Assembly (NCBI RefSeq): GCF_012849215.1
Contig: NZ_CP051682.1
Location: 2,914,001-2,978,000, forward strand
Source: Mucilaginibacter robiniae
Lineage (GTDB): Bacteria > Bacteroidota > Bacteroidia > Sphingobacteriales > Sphingobacteriaceae
Length of the DNA: 64,000 bases
Direction of reading: 5' to 3'
Positions 54,756 through 63,304 of this stretch are shown here, one piece after another; the first letter of the stretch is position 1, and each line of letters starts with the position of its first letter. The notes beneath the pieces are model-generated. The model was not told the origin of the DNA. It saw only the letters and a list, made by a program, of their open reading frames with translations, and ran no database searches. Position numbers and translations under genes: made by a program.

Positions 54756-55280
54756 TTACTCCTGTTTTAAACTTTTTTCTATCCTGTCTAATTGTTTAAT
54801 GTGGTGCTCGGTATGGATGCGCAAAAACTTAAGCCATTGCCGGGCATCCAGCATCCCCAAGCCAGGGTGACTAATTTTTACATCCTGAGGGGCATTGTGC
54901 AACATGGGCATAATGCTATCCACCCGTTTGCGCAGGCGCACAATCAGGTTCCGGGCTTCTTCTTTCGAAATTTTCTGGGTAAGATTTGCTATAGCAGCGG
55001 GGGCTTTACGCTTCCCCGGCGGAAATCGGTTTAATAGAAATACCAGTTTTCCTTTCCAGTTTAAGCCTTTACGGGTATGCACCCCAGTTTTCAGGCAGCA
55101 CTTTTCTGCTGCAATGGTTGAACCCAAATCAGCCTGTAAAATATGTGAGTACACTTCAGCCAACGACCATCCACCTATGGGCGGAGTTTCCGTAAACTGT
55201 TCTTCGGTAACTTCATCCAGTCGGCTGCGGTAATTGTCTAGCGCAATTTTAATGGCTTTGTATTCGTCGGCTAAATTCAT
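54756..55280 (-). CDS. DinB-family metal-binding protein
   Basis: A 174-residue four-helix-bundle protein of the DinB/YfiT type. The metal ligands are the usual three His: one in WSLAEVYSHILQADLG (about 45) and a pair in LRIHTEHHIKQLDRI (about 155-162). Members act as thiol transferases or have unknown roles. Its start overlaps the end of the HAD gene by 4 bases, so the two are coupled. Confidence 0.87.
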   Translation of the reverse strand: MNLADEYKAIKIALDNYRSRLDEVTEEQFTETPPIGGWSLAEVYSHILQADLGSTIAAEKCCLKTGVHTRKGLNWKGKLVFLLNRFPPGKRKAPAAIANLTQKISKEEARNLIVRLRKRVDSIMPMLHNAPQDVKISHPGLGMLDARQWLKFLRIHTEHHIKQLDRIEKSLKQE

Positions 55281-55972
55281 AGCAATCGGGTTAACTCGTC
55301 TAAACTGTGTATCTGCATTGGTACATCGGCCGGTTTGGGTACTTGCAACGGGTTGAAATAAATGGCATCTATGCCAAAATTTAAAGCACCGTATATATCA
55401 GCCTCCAGACTATCGCCTATCATTAAGCTTTCTTCTTTCGCAGCTCCGGCCAAGTTCAGGGCATGTTCAAATATCGCTTTATCCGGTTTGTTTACACCTA
55501 CTATTTCCGAAATAATAATATGTTGAAAATAGCGTGCCAATCCTGTGCCGCTTACTTTACGTTCGGTTGATTCACGAAAGCCGTTCGAGATCAGGTGCAA
55601 CGTGTATTTACTTTGCAAGTAACTCAAGGTTTCATGTGCATGCGGAAACAGGTTGGTTTTAGTAGGGCAGAGCTGTACGTAAGCATCTTCAAAACCTGCC
55701 GGAATAGCATCTGGATGCAAGCCTAGATCAGTAAATGTTTTATTAAACCGCAACAACCGCAACGTTTCCTTACTAATTTTTCCTAAATGGTACTCGGCCC
55801 ATAGCTGATGGTTATTGCGGGTGTAAGTTTCAATAAACTGTTGAGGCGAGCTTAAGCCTAACGCCTCCAGTTGGTGCAATATATATAACTCCTGTAAAGC
55901 TTCTTCGGCGTTGCGGTCAAAATCCCAAATGGTATGGTCAAGGTCGAAGAAGATGTGGGTATACTGTTTCAT
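55277..55972 (-). CDS. YjjG-type HAD phosphatase (pyrimidine 5'-nucleotidase-like)
   Basis: A 231-residue HAD hydrolase with motif 1 FFDLDHTIWDF (Asp10, Asp12), motif 2 LHLISNGF, a Lys in VGVNKPDKAIF and motif 4 MIGDSLEADIYGA. The WDFDRNAEEAL stretch and TKTNLFPHAHETL loop are those of YjjG-type noncanonical pyrimidine nucleotide phosphatases. It starts right after a palindromic element and is translationally coupled to the DinB gene. Confidence 0.85.
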   Translation of the reverse strand: MKQYTHIFFDLDHTIWDFDRNAEEALQELYILHQLEALGLSSPQQFIETYTRNNHQLWAEYHLGKISKETLRLLRFNKTFTDLGLHPDAIPAGFEDAYVQLCPTKTNLFPHAHETLSYLQSKYTLHLISNGFRESTERKVSGTGLARYFQHIIISEIVGVNKPDKAIFEHALNLAGAAKEESLMIGDSLEADIYGALNFGIDAIYFNPLQVPKPADVPMQIHSLDELTRLL

Positions 55973-55995
55973 TTAAAGATTGTTGTAATTGTCTG

Positions 55996-56194
55996 AATCA
56001 GAATTTACAGAATGGTTTGAATTTTCAGAATGAATGGCCGTTTTATCAATAATATATAATTGACCACCGTTGCCTGCGTCCTCACAGACAACTAGTTGCT
56101 GGTTACTATATACTGTTGCCTGTGAGGACACAGACAACGGCGTAAATTCAAAGTCGTTCATTCTGCTAATTCACCAATCCTGTAAATTCTGATT
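55996..56194. repeat. Nested palindromic element, 199 bases
   Basis: The outer arms 55996-56034 and 56157-56194 are inverted copies: both begin AATCAGAATTTACAG read inward and both end CAGAATGAA, with small gaps between. An inner inverted pair (56067-56092 and 56115-56140) matches at 23 of 26 positions, sharing GTCCTCACAG. The whole element would fold as RNA into one long hairpin. A 62-codon frame crosses part of it (55973-56161) but is judged non-coding. It lies between the HAD gene and the GT2 gene. Confidence 0.8.
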
Positions 56195-56945
56195 AATCAT
56201 TGGTTCTCCGGTGCAGCAACCAGTACCAGCCTAAATTAAAAGCAATTACCGCATGGTTGAAGAGGGTTGGTAGCAGCCCATAATGCTGGCGCATAATAGC
56301 AAAACGTTCCAGCAAGCTTTGGCGATGTTTCTTTTTCGACATGCCGCCTACCAGATATTTGGCGACGTAGGCATGCACGTTCACAATTTTGCGGGCTTGT
56401 TTTGCGGCTTGCAATATCCAATCAATATCTGCACTTAAAGCATATTGCCGGTTATATGGCTGCGTTAACGCCCGACGAATGTAGATAGCCTGATGGCTAA
56501 TGCTCATGCCGTATTTAAAACTGCGCCAGGTAAATTGTTGGGGTGCTTGGTGGCGGCGTTGACCTAAGCTATTGCCATTGGCATCTATCATTTCTGTTTC
56601 GCCATAGTAAATATCAGCGTTGAGTTCGGTGGCAAAAACGCGGGCTACCGTGTCAGTGGCATAAAACTCATCGCCCGAGTTCATGAAAATCACATAATCG
56701 CCGGTAGCTAAAGCCAAACCTTTGTTCATGGCATCATAAATACCTGCATCCTTTTCGCTGATAAACTGACTAAAAACTATTTGATAACGGTACAATACAT
56801 CCAGCGTACCATCGGTTGATTGGCCATCCACCACAATGTATTCTATATTGTCATATGTTTGGTGAATAACCGATTTTACCGTACGCTCAATATCCTGAAC
56901 GTTGTTGTACACTACTGTAATCACACTTAACCGAGGCTTAAACAT
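56193..56945 (-). CDS. Family 2 glycosyltransferase
   Basis: A 250-residue GT-A enzyme. It begins MFKPRLSVITVVYNNVQDIE, shows the substrate loop YIVVDGQSTDGTLDVL and the ISEKDAGIYDAMNKGLALATGDYVIFMNSGDE segment with a DxD-like pair. The C-terminus has a hydrophobic tail (HAVIAFNLGWYWLLH). It transfers a sugar from a nucleotide donor to an unknown acceptor, perhaps a surface glycan. The upstream ATG at 57017 would lie deep in the GT4 gene; the ATG at 56945 overlaps its stop by 8 bases. The right arm of the palindromic element begins upstream of its stop. Confidence 0.92.
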   Translation of the reverse strand: MFKPRLSVITVVYNNVQDIERTVKSVIHQTYDNIEYIVVDGQSTDGTLDVLYRYQIVFSQFISEKDAGIYDAMNKGLALATGDYVIFMNSGDEFYATDTVARVFATELNADIYYGETEMIDANGNSLGQRRHQAPQQFTWRSFKYGMSISHQAIYIRRALTQPYNRQYALSADIDWILQAAKQARKIVNVHAYVAKYLVGGMSKKKHRQSLLERFAIMRQHYGLLPTLFNHAVIAFNLGWYWLLHRRTND

Positions 56946-58239
56946 GCGGGCCTCCTGTAATAGGTTGTCCGTGTTGCTGCAATACTTGTTGATATAAACC
57001 GATATGCTTTTCGGCAATCAGGTTTTCGGCATATTTATTCATGACCGCCTCGCGGGCTTGTTGTTGTAAGGCTGGTTGGTCGGTATGGTTAATGATCCAT
57101 TCCATACCATCAGCAAAGCTTTTTGAAGATCGATATTCAGCCAGATAACCATTTTGCTGATGTTGCACCATGTCGGGTATGCCCCCGGTGGTAAAAGCCA
57201 CAACAGGCGTGCCGCAAGCCAGGCTTTCCATTACAGTATATGGCAAATTATCTTCCAACGATGGAATTAAAAAAGCATCGGCAGCAGCGTAGCATAAAGC
57301 CAGTTTTTCATCATTACTGATGGTACCTAAAAAGCTGGTTTTAATAGCAAAATCAGGTATGTCTTTAGCATCGCGGTTGCCAAATACTACCAGCTCTACA
57401 TCGGTCGCTTTTACACCCAGCTTTTCTTTAAGCAGCTCCAAGCTTTCCAGCAGATAGCTGGTGCCCTTATGCAAATCCTTGCGCGAGGGCATAAAGCCGG
57501 TCAGAAAAATGAATTTATCTTCAGGTAGTCCTAAATTCTTCTTAGCGGCTGCTTTGTCTGAAGGTTTAAAAACGTCCGTTTCCAGCGTGTTCGGTATTTG
57601 CAAAACAGGTTTGTCTTTCATCAGGCTGCTCAGCAATACCGAACTTAGCATCCAGGCACTAGGCGCTACAATGTTAAAATTTAATTGCTGATAGGCTTCA
57701 TGCTTTTGTTCCCAAATTTGGTGAGAGGCATCGTCAGCATCAGCTTTTTTAAGCAGTGGGCAATAGCCGCACTGGCGCACAAAGTGGTCGCAGGTGTAAC
57801 GTACGTGGCAGCCGCCGGTAAAAGCATTGCTGTCATGAAAAGTCCACACAATGGGTTTGTTCAGCTTTTTAAGCTCCGTTAAATGTGCCGGGTTTAAAAA
57901 ACTATGGTTTACCCAATGCAGGTGTACCACATCAGCCGCTTTTACATCAGGGTGGTGTATTACCGAGCGCCCGAACCAGGTAAATGAAAAAGGCGTGCGT
58001 TTCATGGGCTTAAGCAAGCGCTTAGCCAATATGCGCTCAAACACAATGGTGGCAGCGGTATAGGTTTTTTGCAGCAGCGTATTGTTAAAGGTGCCTATAA
58101 GCGGATTTTTACCAAATTTATAGTGCACAATCACCTTAGAATTAATATTTTGGTCGGACAATGCTTTGCTAAGACGTAAGCAGGCACGGCCTGCACCTCC
58201 GTTACCATCATACGTGTTTAAATGCACTATTTTCAGCAT
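56938..58239 (-). CDS. Family 4 glycosyltransferase
   Basis: A 433-residue GT-B enzyme. It starts MLKIVHLNTYDGNGGAGRAC, with the Gly-rich N-terminal loop, then LHWVNHSFLNP and WTFHDSNAFTGGCH. The C-terminal domain has LTGFMPSRKDLHKGTSYL, the VFGNRD strand and the FLIPSLEDNLPYTVMESLACGTPVVAF donor-binding region. A CYC cluster near 150-165 (DHFVRQCGYC) may be structural. It is co-transcribed with the GT2 gene. The TATTTTTG box on the minus strand ends 4 bases upstream. Confidence 0.93.
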   Translation of the reverse strand: MLKIVHLNTYDGNGGAGRACLRLSKALSDQNINSKVIVHYKFGKNPLIGTFNNTLLQKTYTAATIVFERILAKRLLKPMKRTPFSFTWFGRSVIHHPDVKAADVVHLHWVNHSFLNPAHLTELKKLNKPIVWTFHDSNAFTGGCHVRYTCDHFVRQCGYCPLLKKADADDASHQIWEQKHEAYQQLNFNIVAPSAWMLSSVLLSSLMKDKPVLQIPNTLETDVFKPSDKAAAKKNLGLPEDKFIFLTGFMPSRKDLHKGTSYLLESLELLKEKLGVKATDVELVVFGNRDAKDIPDFAIKTSFLGTISNDEKLALCYAAADAFLIPSLEDNLPYTVMESLACGTPVVAFTTGGIPDMVQHQQNGYLAEYRSSKSFADGMEWIINHTDQPALQQQAREAVMNKYAENLIAEKHIGLYQQVLQQHGQPITGGPHV

Positions 58240-58243
58240 GTTT

Positions 58244-58251
58244 CAAAAATA
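58244..58251 (-). promoter_or_regulatory. -7 box (TATTTTTG) of GT4 gene
   Basis: The plus-strand CAAAAATA is TATTTTTG on the minus strand, 4 bases before the GT4 ATG, so a leaderless mRNA is possible. Confidence 0.35.
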
Positions 58252-58287
58252 CATATATTCAGGCACACCCCTAATTAAATCCTTAAC

Positions 58288-61200
58288 ATGAAAAAACGCT
58301 ACTTGTTATTTCTAGCTGCCCTATGCTCGGCCTATACGGTAAAGGCCCAAAGCCAGGAAGTTTACTTTACTTCTTATCCTACATTAACGCCCGATGGCAA
58401 TACGGTGATCTTCAGTTATGAAGGTGATTTGTGGAAAGCCGATGTGAACAGTCAGGCTGCGGTACGCTTAACCGCTATGCAGGGGCAGGAAACCAACCCG
58501 CGGGTATCGCCCGACGGGCAATGGCTGGCTTTTTCATCCAACCAGTTTGGTAATAATGATGTTTATGTAATGCCTTTAGCTGGTGGTGCTATCAAACAAT
58601 TAACCTACCATGAAGCCAGTGATGAAGTGGACTCCTGGAGCTGGGATTCAAAAACTGTTTATTTTACCTCAAGCCGGTACAACCGTTTCGGTGCTTATAG
58701 TGTAAGCCGTACTGGGGGTACGCCGCTGCGTTTGTTTGGTAATTACTTTAATACCATACATGACGTGGTAGAGCATCCACAAACCGGCGAGTTGTTTTTC
58801 AGTAACACGTGGGAAAGCTACAACTTTTCGCAACGTAAGCATTACAAAGGCGATTACAATCCGGACATACAATCTTACAACCCTAAAACCAAAGCTTACA
58901 AACAATACACCAACTGGATAGGTAAAGATTTTTGGACTACGGTTGATGGTAAAGGCAATATCTACTTTGTATCTGACGAAAACAATGAAGAGTATAACCT
59001 GTACACTTTCATCAATGGTAAAAAAACGCCTTTAACGCATTTTAATTCTTCTATCAAGCGACCTTTTGTAAGTGCCAGCGGCAACCGGGTGGTATTTGAA
59101 AAAGATTACCAGTTATATGTGTATGATGTAGCCTCGAAGCAAACCCGTAAGCTGAATTTTTCATTGTTCCGTAATGATGTATTGCCTAAAGCGCAGGAGT
59201 TTGATATTGCCGGGCATATTGAAGCGATGGATGCCTCGCCAGATGGCAAGAAAATAGCTTTCGTATCGCGTGGTGAATTGTTCGTGAGCGATATTGAAGG
59301 TAAATTTATTGAACATATTGAGCGCAGTAATAGCGAGCGGGTTACGGAAGTGAAATGGCTGCCGGATAACCGCGGATTGATATTTAGCCAGACGTTAGAT
59401 GGTTATGTAAATTGGTACACCATTGCTGCTGATGGTAGCGGTAAAGAAAAGCAAATTACCAGCGATAAGCGAAGCAACCGAAAACTGGAAGTAAATAAAG
59501 CCCATACCCAAGGTGTTTACTTAAGCGGGCGCGATGAAGTGCGGACAATTGACCTGAAAACGTTAGCCAGTAAAACGATTGTTAAAGATGAAATATGGGG
59601 CTTTGAAGATTCACAGCCGTATTTTTCACCGAATGGCGAATATGTGCTTTACACAGCTCACCGCAATTTTGAGCAGGATGTTTTTGTGTATAACATTAAC
59701 ACTGGTAAAACTACCAACCTAACCAATACAGGAGTTACGGAAGCCGAACCGTTTTGGTCGCCTGATGGAAAGTACATTTACTTTGCTTCATCGCGCACAA
59801 AACCTGAATATCCGTTGGGTGCTGGTGATGAGCACATTTACCGGGTAGCGCTGCAAAAGCTGGATGAAGATTTTAAACTGAACAAGTTCCGCGATTTGTT
59901 TAAGGAAGAAAAGAAAGAGGAGACACCAACCACGCCAGCCAACAACAATAAGAAAAAACCGGAAGCACCAGCCAAGCCTGTGTCCGAGCGCCCAGTACCT
60001 AAAGCGCCGGCCAGCATTGCTATTGATACCGATGAGCTAATGAAAAGGCTGGAGCAAATCAGTCCGTGGTTTGGTCAGCAGGGTTCGCCTTATGTGATAC
60101 AAAAAGGCGCTAAAACTATGGTGTACTACTTGTCTAACCATGCCGAAGGTCGTCCTGCTGTTTACCGTACTACCATTGAGCCTTTCGAGAAAAATAAAAC
60201 CGAGAAAGTAGCTGGTGCCGATGTTCGGGATTTTGCCATCGTACCTAGTGGCGACCGCTACTACATGCTGGCCAATGGTAATATTTATAAGCTGAGCCTC
60301 GACCAAAACAAGGTAGATAAACTGGATGCCAGCTACACGTTCGACCGTAACCTGGCTGGTGAGTTTTCACAAATATTTGATGAAGCTTGGGCTGTGTTAG
60401 ATGAAAACTATTACGACCCCAACTTTCACCATGTAGATTGGGCGGCCATGCACGACCGTTATAAAGCTTTTTTACCTTACGTAACCAATCGTGCCGACTT
60501 GCGCCTGCTGTTGAATGATATGCTGGGTGAACTAAATTCATCGCATCAAGGCTTTAACTCTATAGGTACTGAGGAGCGTACCAATTTACGCTACCGCACT
60601 ATGGAAACTGGTATCGTGTTTAGCAATGAGCATCCTTACACCGTAGCTGAAGTGTTAAAACGCAGCCATGCCGATTACAAAAACGTAGCGGTACAACCTG
60701 GCGATAGACTTACTGCCGTAAACGGTATGACTGTAAACGAGCAGCAAGACCGTAATGCTTACTTTACCAAACCATCGTTAGATGATGAACTGGAACTGAC
60801 TTTTGAGCGTGCCGGTAAACCTGTTACCGTGAAAGTGCATCCGGAAACTTCGGCAGAGTTTAAAGATAACTTGTATGATGAATGGATTGATAATAACCGC
60901 CACCAGGTAAACCAGAAAAGCAACAGCCGCATAGCTTATGCCTGCATGAAAGATATGAGTGGCGGTGCTTTAACTAGCTTTCTGGAAGATATGGTAGATG
61001 ATGCTTACCAAAAAGATGCATTAATATTGGATTTGCGCTACAATACCGGCGGTAATGTGCATGATGCGGTGCTGAACTTTTTGTCGCAAAAGCCTTATCT
61101 GCAGTGGCAGTATCGTGGCGGGCAACGTACGCAGCAGCCTAACTTTGCTCCGGCAGCTAAACCGATCATCTTGCTGATTAATGAGCAAACCTTAAGTGAT

Positions 61201-61479
61201 GGTGAAATGACCGCCACTGGCTTTAAGGCCCTGAACTTGGGTAAAGTCATCGGTACAGAAACTTACCGTTGGATTATCTTTACCAGCGCCCACGGTTTGG
61301 TAGATGGCTCAAGCGTGCGCCTGCCGGCCTGGGGCTGTTTCACGTTGGATGGTAAAGACATTGAGCATGAGGGTGTAAAACCGGACATCTATGTAAAAAC
61401 CGGCTTTGTGGATAGGCTGAATAACCAAGACCCGCAGTTGGATAGAGCTGTTGCTGAAATTATGAAACAGTTAAAGTAA
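58288..61479 (+). CDS. Secreted tricorn-like S41 peptidase
   Basis: A 1063-residue exported protein with a signal peptide (about 1-20, ending VKAQ). Two TolB-type beta-propeller halves follow (about 25-540; repeats such as PRVSPDGQWLAFSSNQFGN and SPDGKYIYFASS). A Lys/Pro linker is at about 541-580. The C-terminal half has a helical bundle, a PDZ domain (about 780-860) and an S41 core. Ser970 in NEQTLSDGEMTATG is the likely nucleophile. Tricorn homologues degrade peptides; the bacterial versions are often periplasmic. A terminator follows. Confidence 0.93.
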   Translation: MKKRYLLFLAALCSAYTVKAQSQEVYFTSYPTLTPDGNTVIFSYEGDLWKADVNSQAAVRLTAMQGQETNPRVSPDGQWLAFSSNQFGNNDVYVMPLAGGAIKQLTYHEASDEVDSWSWDSKTVYFTSSRYNRFGAYSVSRTGGTPLRLFGNYFNTIHDVVEHPQTGELFFSNTWESYNFSQRKHYKGDYNPDIQSYNPKTKAYKQYTNWIGKDFWTTVDGKGNIYFVSDENNEEYNLYTFINGKKTPLTHFNSSIKRPFVSASGNRVVFEKDYQLYVYDVASKQTRKLNFSLFRNDVLPKAQEFDIAGHIEAMDASPDGKKIAFVSRGELFVSDIEGKFIEHIERSNSERVTEVKWLPDNRGLIFSQTLDGYVNWYTIAADGSGKEKQITSDKRSNRKLEVNKAHTQGVYLSGRDEVRTIDLKTLASKTIVKDEIWGFEDSQPYFSPNGEYVLYTAHRNFEQDVFVYNINTGKTTNLTNTGVTEAEPFWSPDGKYIYFASSRTKPEYPLGAGDEHIYRVALQKLDEDFKLNKFRDLFKEEKKEETPTTPANNNKKKPEAPAKPVSERPVPKAPASIAIDTDELMKRLEQISPWFGQQGSPYVIQKGAKTMVYYLSNHAEGRPAVYRTTIEPFEKNKTEKVAGADVRDFAIVPSGDRYYMLANGNIYKLSLDQNKVDKLDASYTFDRNLAGEFSQIFDEAWAVLDENYYDPNFHHVDWAAMHDRYKAFLPYVTNRADLRLLLNDMLGELNSSHQGFNSIGTEERTNLRYRTMETGIVFSNEHPYTVAEVLKRSHADYKNVAVQPGDRLTAVNGMTVNEQQDRNAYFTKPSLDDELELTFERAGKPVTVKVHPETSAEFKDNLYDEWIDNNRHQVNQKSNSRIAYACMKDMSGGALTSFLEDMVDDAYQKDALILDLRYNTGGNVHDAVLNFLSQKPYLQWQYRGGQRTQQPNFAPAAKPIILLINEQTLSDGEMTATGFKALNLGKVIGTETYRWIIFTSAHGLVDGSSVRLPAWGCFTLDGKDIEHEGVKPDIYVKTGFVDRLNNQDPQLDRAVAEIMKQLK

Positions 61480-61510
61480 GCAGCGTGACGCTAATACGCT
61501 AACCTAACAA

Positions 61511-61545
61511 CAAGAGCCGCACTCATCAGTGCGGCTTTTGTTGTT
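61511..61545 (+). terminator. Terminator after tricorn-like gene
   Basis: CAAGAGCCGCACT (61511-61523) pairs with AGTGCGGCTTTTG (61528-61540), with one G-U pair, then a T-rich end. Confidence 0.85.
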
Positions 61546-61572
61546 TATGGTAAAACGGCTAAACGCCTGTAA

Positions 61573-63177
61573 CTAGCTTTTTAGGCTAACCAAGCCGACT
61601 ACATTACGCAGGTAGTTGTCTAATATCTCAACATCTAAGGTATCTGATAACAGGCCGATGTACAAATCGGGTCTTACAATAACAGCCTTAGCTTGACCTG
61701 GGCTTATTTCGAAAGCATTAAACGCTTGTTGATTTTTAACCGAGGGCGACAGGTGATGATAGTGCAGTCTATCCGGATAGTTTTGTGTAAGCCATTGGGT
61801 AAGGTTGAGCATTGGTTGTTCCTGTACCTGGCCTAGGGTAATTAAGGTAAAACCGGGCGTATTGCACCAGGCATGCAAATCAGTTTCCTGCTGGTTCTTG
61901 TCATCATAAATGGTAAAGTAAGGCAAACGATCGCCAGCCTTAATATCTTGCAAATGGCTGAGGTGTAAGCTAAGCGGACTATGTACATAGCTGATGCCGG
62001 TTTGTGATATCTGCTTAAAAAAAGTAAAACGTAGCTTGGGGCTTTTCCATGCTCGTTTTAATAGTAGTGGGAGTATCCATCTTTTAAATACGCGAGCCCA
62101 CCAATGGCGAGACATCACGAGTGTAAAAGCCCGATCAGTTGTTTTAAGCAGTTGTTCGGCTATAGGCATTCGTTCTGCTTGGTAGCTGCTGAGTATGGTA
62201 GAGGGTAATTGCTTCCGGATAACGCCGGCTAGCTTCCAGGCCAAGTTATAAGCATCCTGCAAGCCGGTGTTCATGCCTTGCCCACCTACCGGCGAATGAA
62301 TGTGCGCGGCATCGCCAATCAAAAAACAGCGCCCTTGCTGAAACTCATCGGCCATGCGGTGGTGCAGGCGGTAAGTTGTAAACCAGTTTACCTGTTGTAC
62401 TTGCAATGGCTTTCTGGTAATTCGTTGTATTCGGGGCAGTACATCATTTAAGGCTAAATCAACCTTCTGGGCTAATTGATCTGGCAGGTTGCCTAAAACA
62501 CGGTAAGCTCCGGCTTCCGGCATCGGGAAAAATGCAGTAAATCCTCTGCTTGATAAATATAGGTTTACAAAGTCATCAACCTCATCCAGCACTACATCGG
62601 CCAGGTAAAATTGGTGGGTATAAGTATCGCCGGTAAAAGGTATTTGTAATTGCTTTCTTACGGTACTATGTGCGCCATCAGCGCCAATAAGCCAGTTGCA
62701 GGTAAGGTGATATTCTTCTTCTGCCAGCTTTAAAGTGGCGCTTACTACACCGGTACCTTGTTGTAAAGTAGTAAGCGTAGTGTTCCAGTAAACCGGGCAG
62801 TTGTTTTGCGTAAGATAATCAACCAACGCACGTTCATTCTTGTGCTGCTGATAAATGTGAATGAATGGATAAGGCGTATAGCCCTCACCAATATCATGCA
62901 GCGGAAACGTGGCTTTAGGTTTGCCACCTACATTAAAATGCAAACCCTGCGCAGGCTTTCCGTTAGGAATTACGGCATCTGCAATACCCAATTGCCGGTA
63001 AATTTCCAATGAACGGGCTTGCACTGCCAACGCTTTAGAGTGCTGGGTAGGGCCAGGCCGATTATCAATAATAATGGGTTGTATGCCGTAGCGTAAAAGC
63101 TGGGCTGCCATCATCAGGCCGGATGGGCCAGCACCTACAATGAGCACCGGAGCAGGGCCTTGTAAAGCGGGTTTCAT
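61573..63177 (-). CDS. FAD-dependent monooxygenase (PheA/TfdB type)
   Basis: A 534-residue flavoprotein with the dinucleotide-binding VLIVGAGPSGLMMAAQLL (about 12-29). The second FAD motif is GADGAHSTVRKQL, and the third is LIGDAAHIHSPVGGQGMNTGLQDAYNLAWKL. A thioredoxin-like C-terminal domain (about 415-534) is present, as in phenol hydroxylase and aromatic monooxygenases. Such enzymes hydroxylate aromatic or polyketide rings using NAD(P)H and oxygen. No aromatic pathway genes are adjacent, so the substrate is unknown. It appears alone on the minus strand. Confidence 0.87.
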   Translation of the reverse strand: MKPALQGPAPVLIVGAGPSGLMMAAQLLRYGIQPIIIDNRPGPTQHSKALAVQARSLEIYRQLGIADAVIPNGKPAQGLHFNVGGKPKATFPLHDIGEGYTPYPFIHIYQQHKNERALVDYLTQNNCPVYWNTTLTTLQQGTGVVSATLKLAEEEYHLTCNWLIGADGAHSTVRKQLQIPFTGDTYTHQFYLADVVLDEVDDFVNLYLSSRGFTAFFPMPEAGAYRVLGNLPDQLAQKVDLALNDVLPRIQRITRKPLQVQQVNWFTTYRLHHRMADEFQQGRCFLIGDAAHIHSPVGGQGMNTGLQDAYNLAWKLAGVIRKQLPSTILSSYQAERMPIAEQLLKTTDRAFTLVMSRHWWARVFKRWILPLLLKRAWKSPKLRFTFFKQISQTGISYVHSPLSLHLSHLQDIKAGDRLPYFTIYDDKNQQETDLHAWCNTPGFTLITLGQVQEQPMLNLTQWLTQNYPDRLHYHHLSPSVKNQQAFNAFEISPGQAKAVIVRPDLYIGLLSDTLDVEILDNYLRNVVGLVSLKS

Positions 63178-63304
63178 AAGCGTGTATCTTTACTATGGGA
63201 ATGTACCTATTAACTTACAAGTTCCACTATAGTTGTAAAAAAATGTTTTACAGCTTAAGCTTCATCAAGCCTTTTGCAAAATTATCCTATAACTCAATTG
63301 ATAT

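Noticed and set aside
55973..56161. A 62-codon minus-strand frame ending right before the HAD gene
   Set aside because: It lies across the nested palindrome, its residues are encoded largely by the arms, and it shows no domain or hydrophobic pattern. The palindrome explains the sequence better than a gene does.
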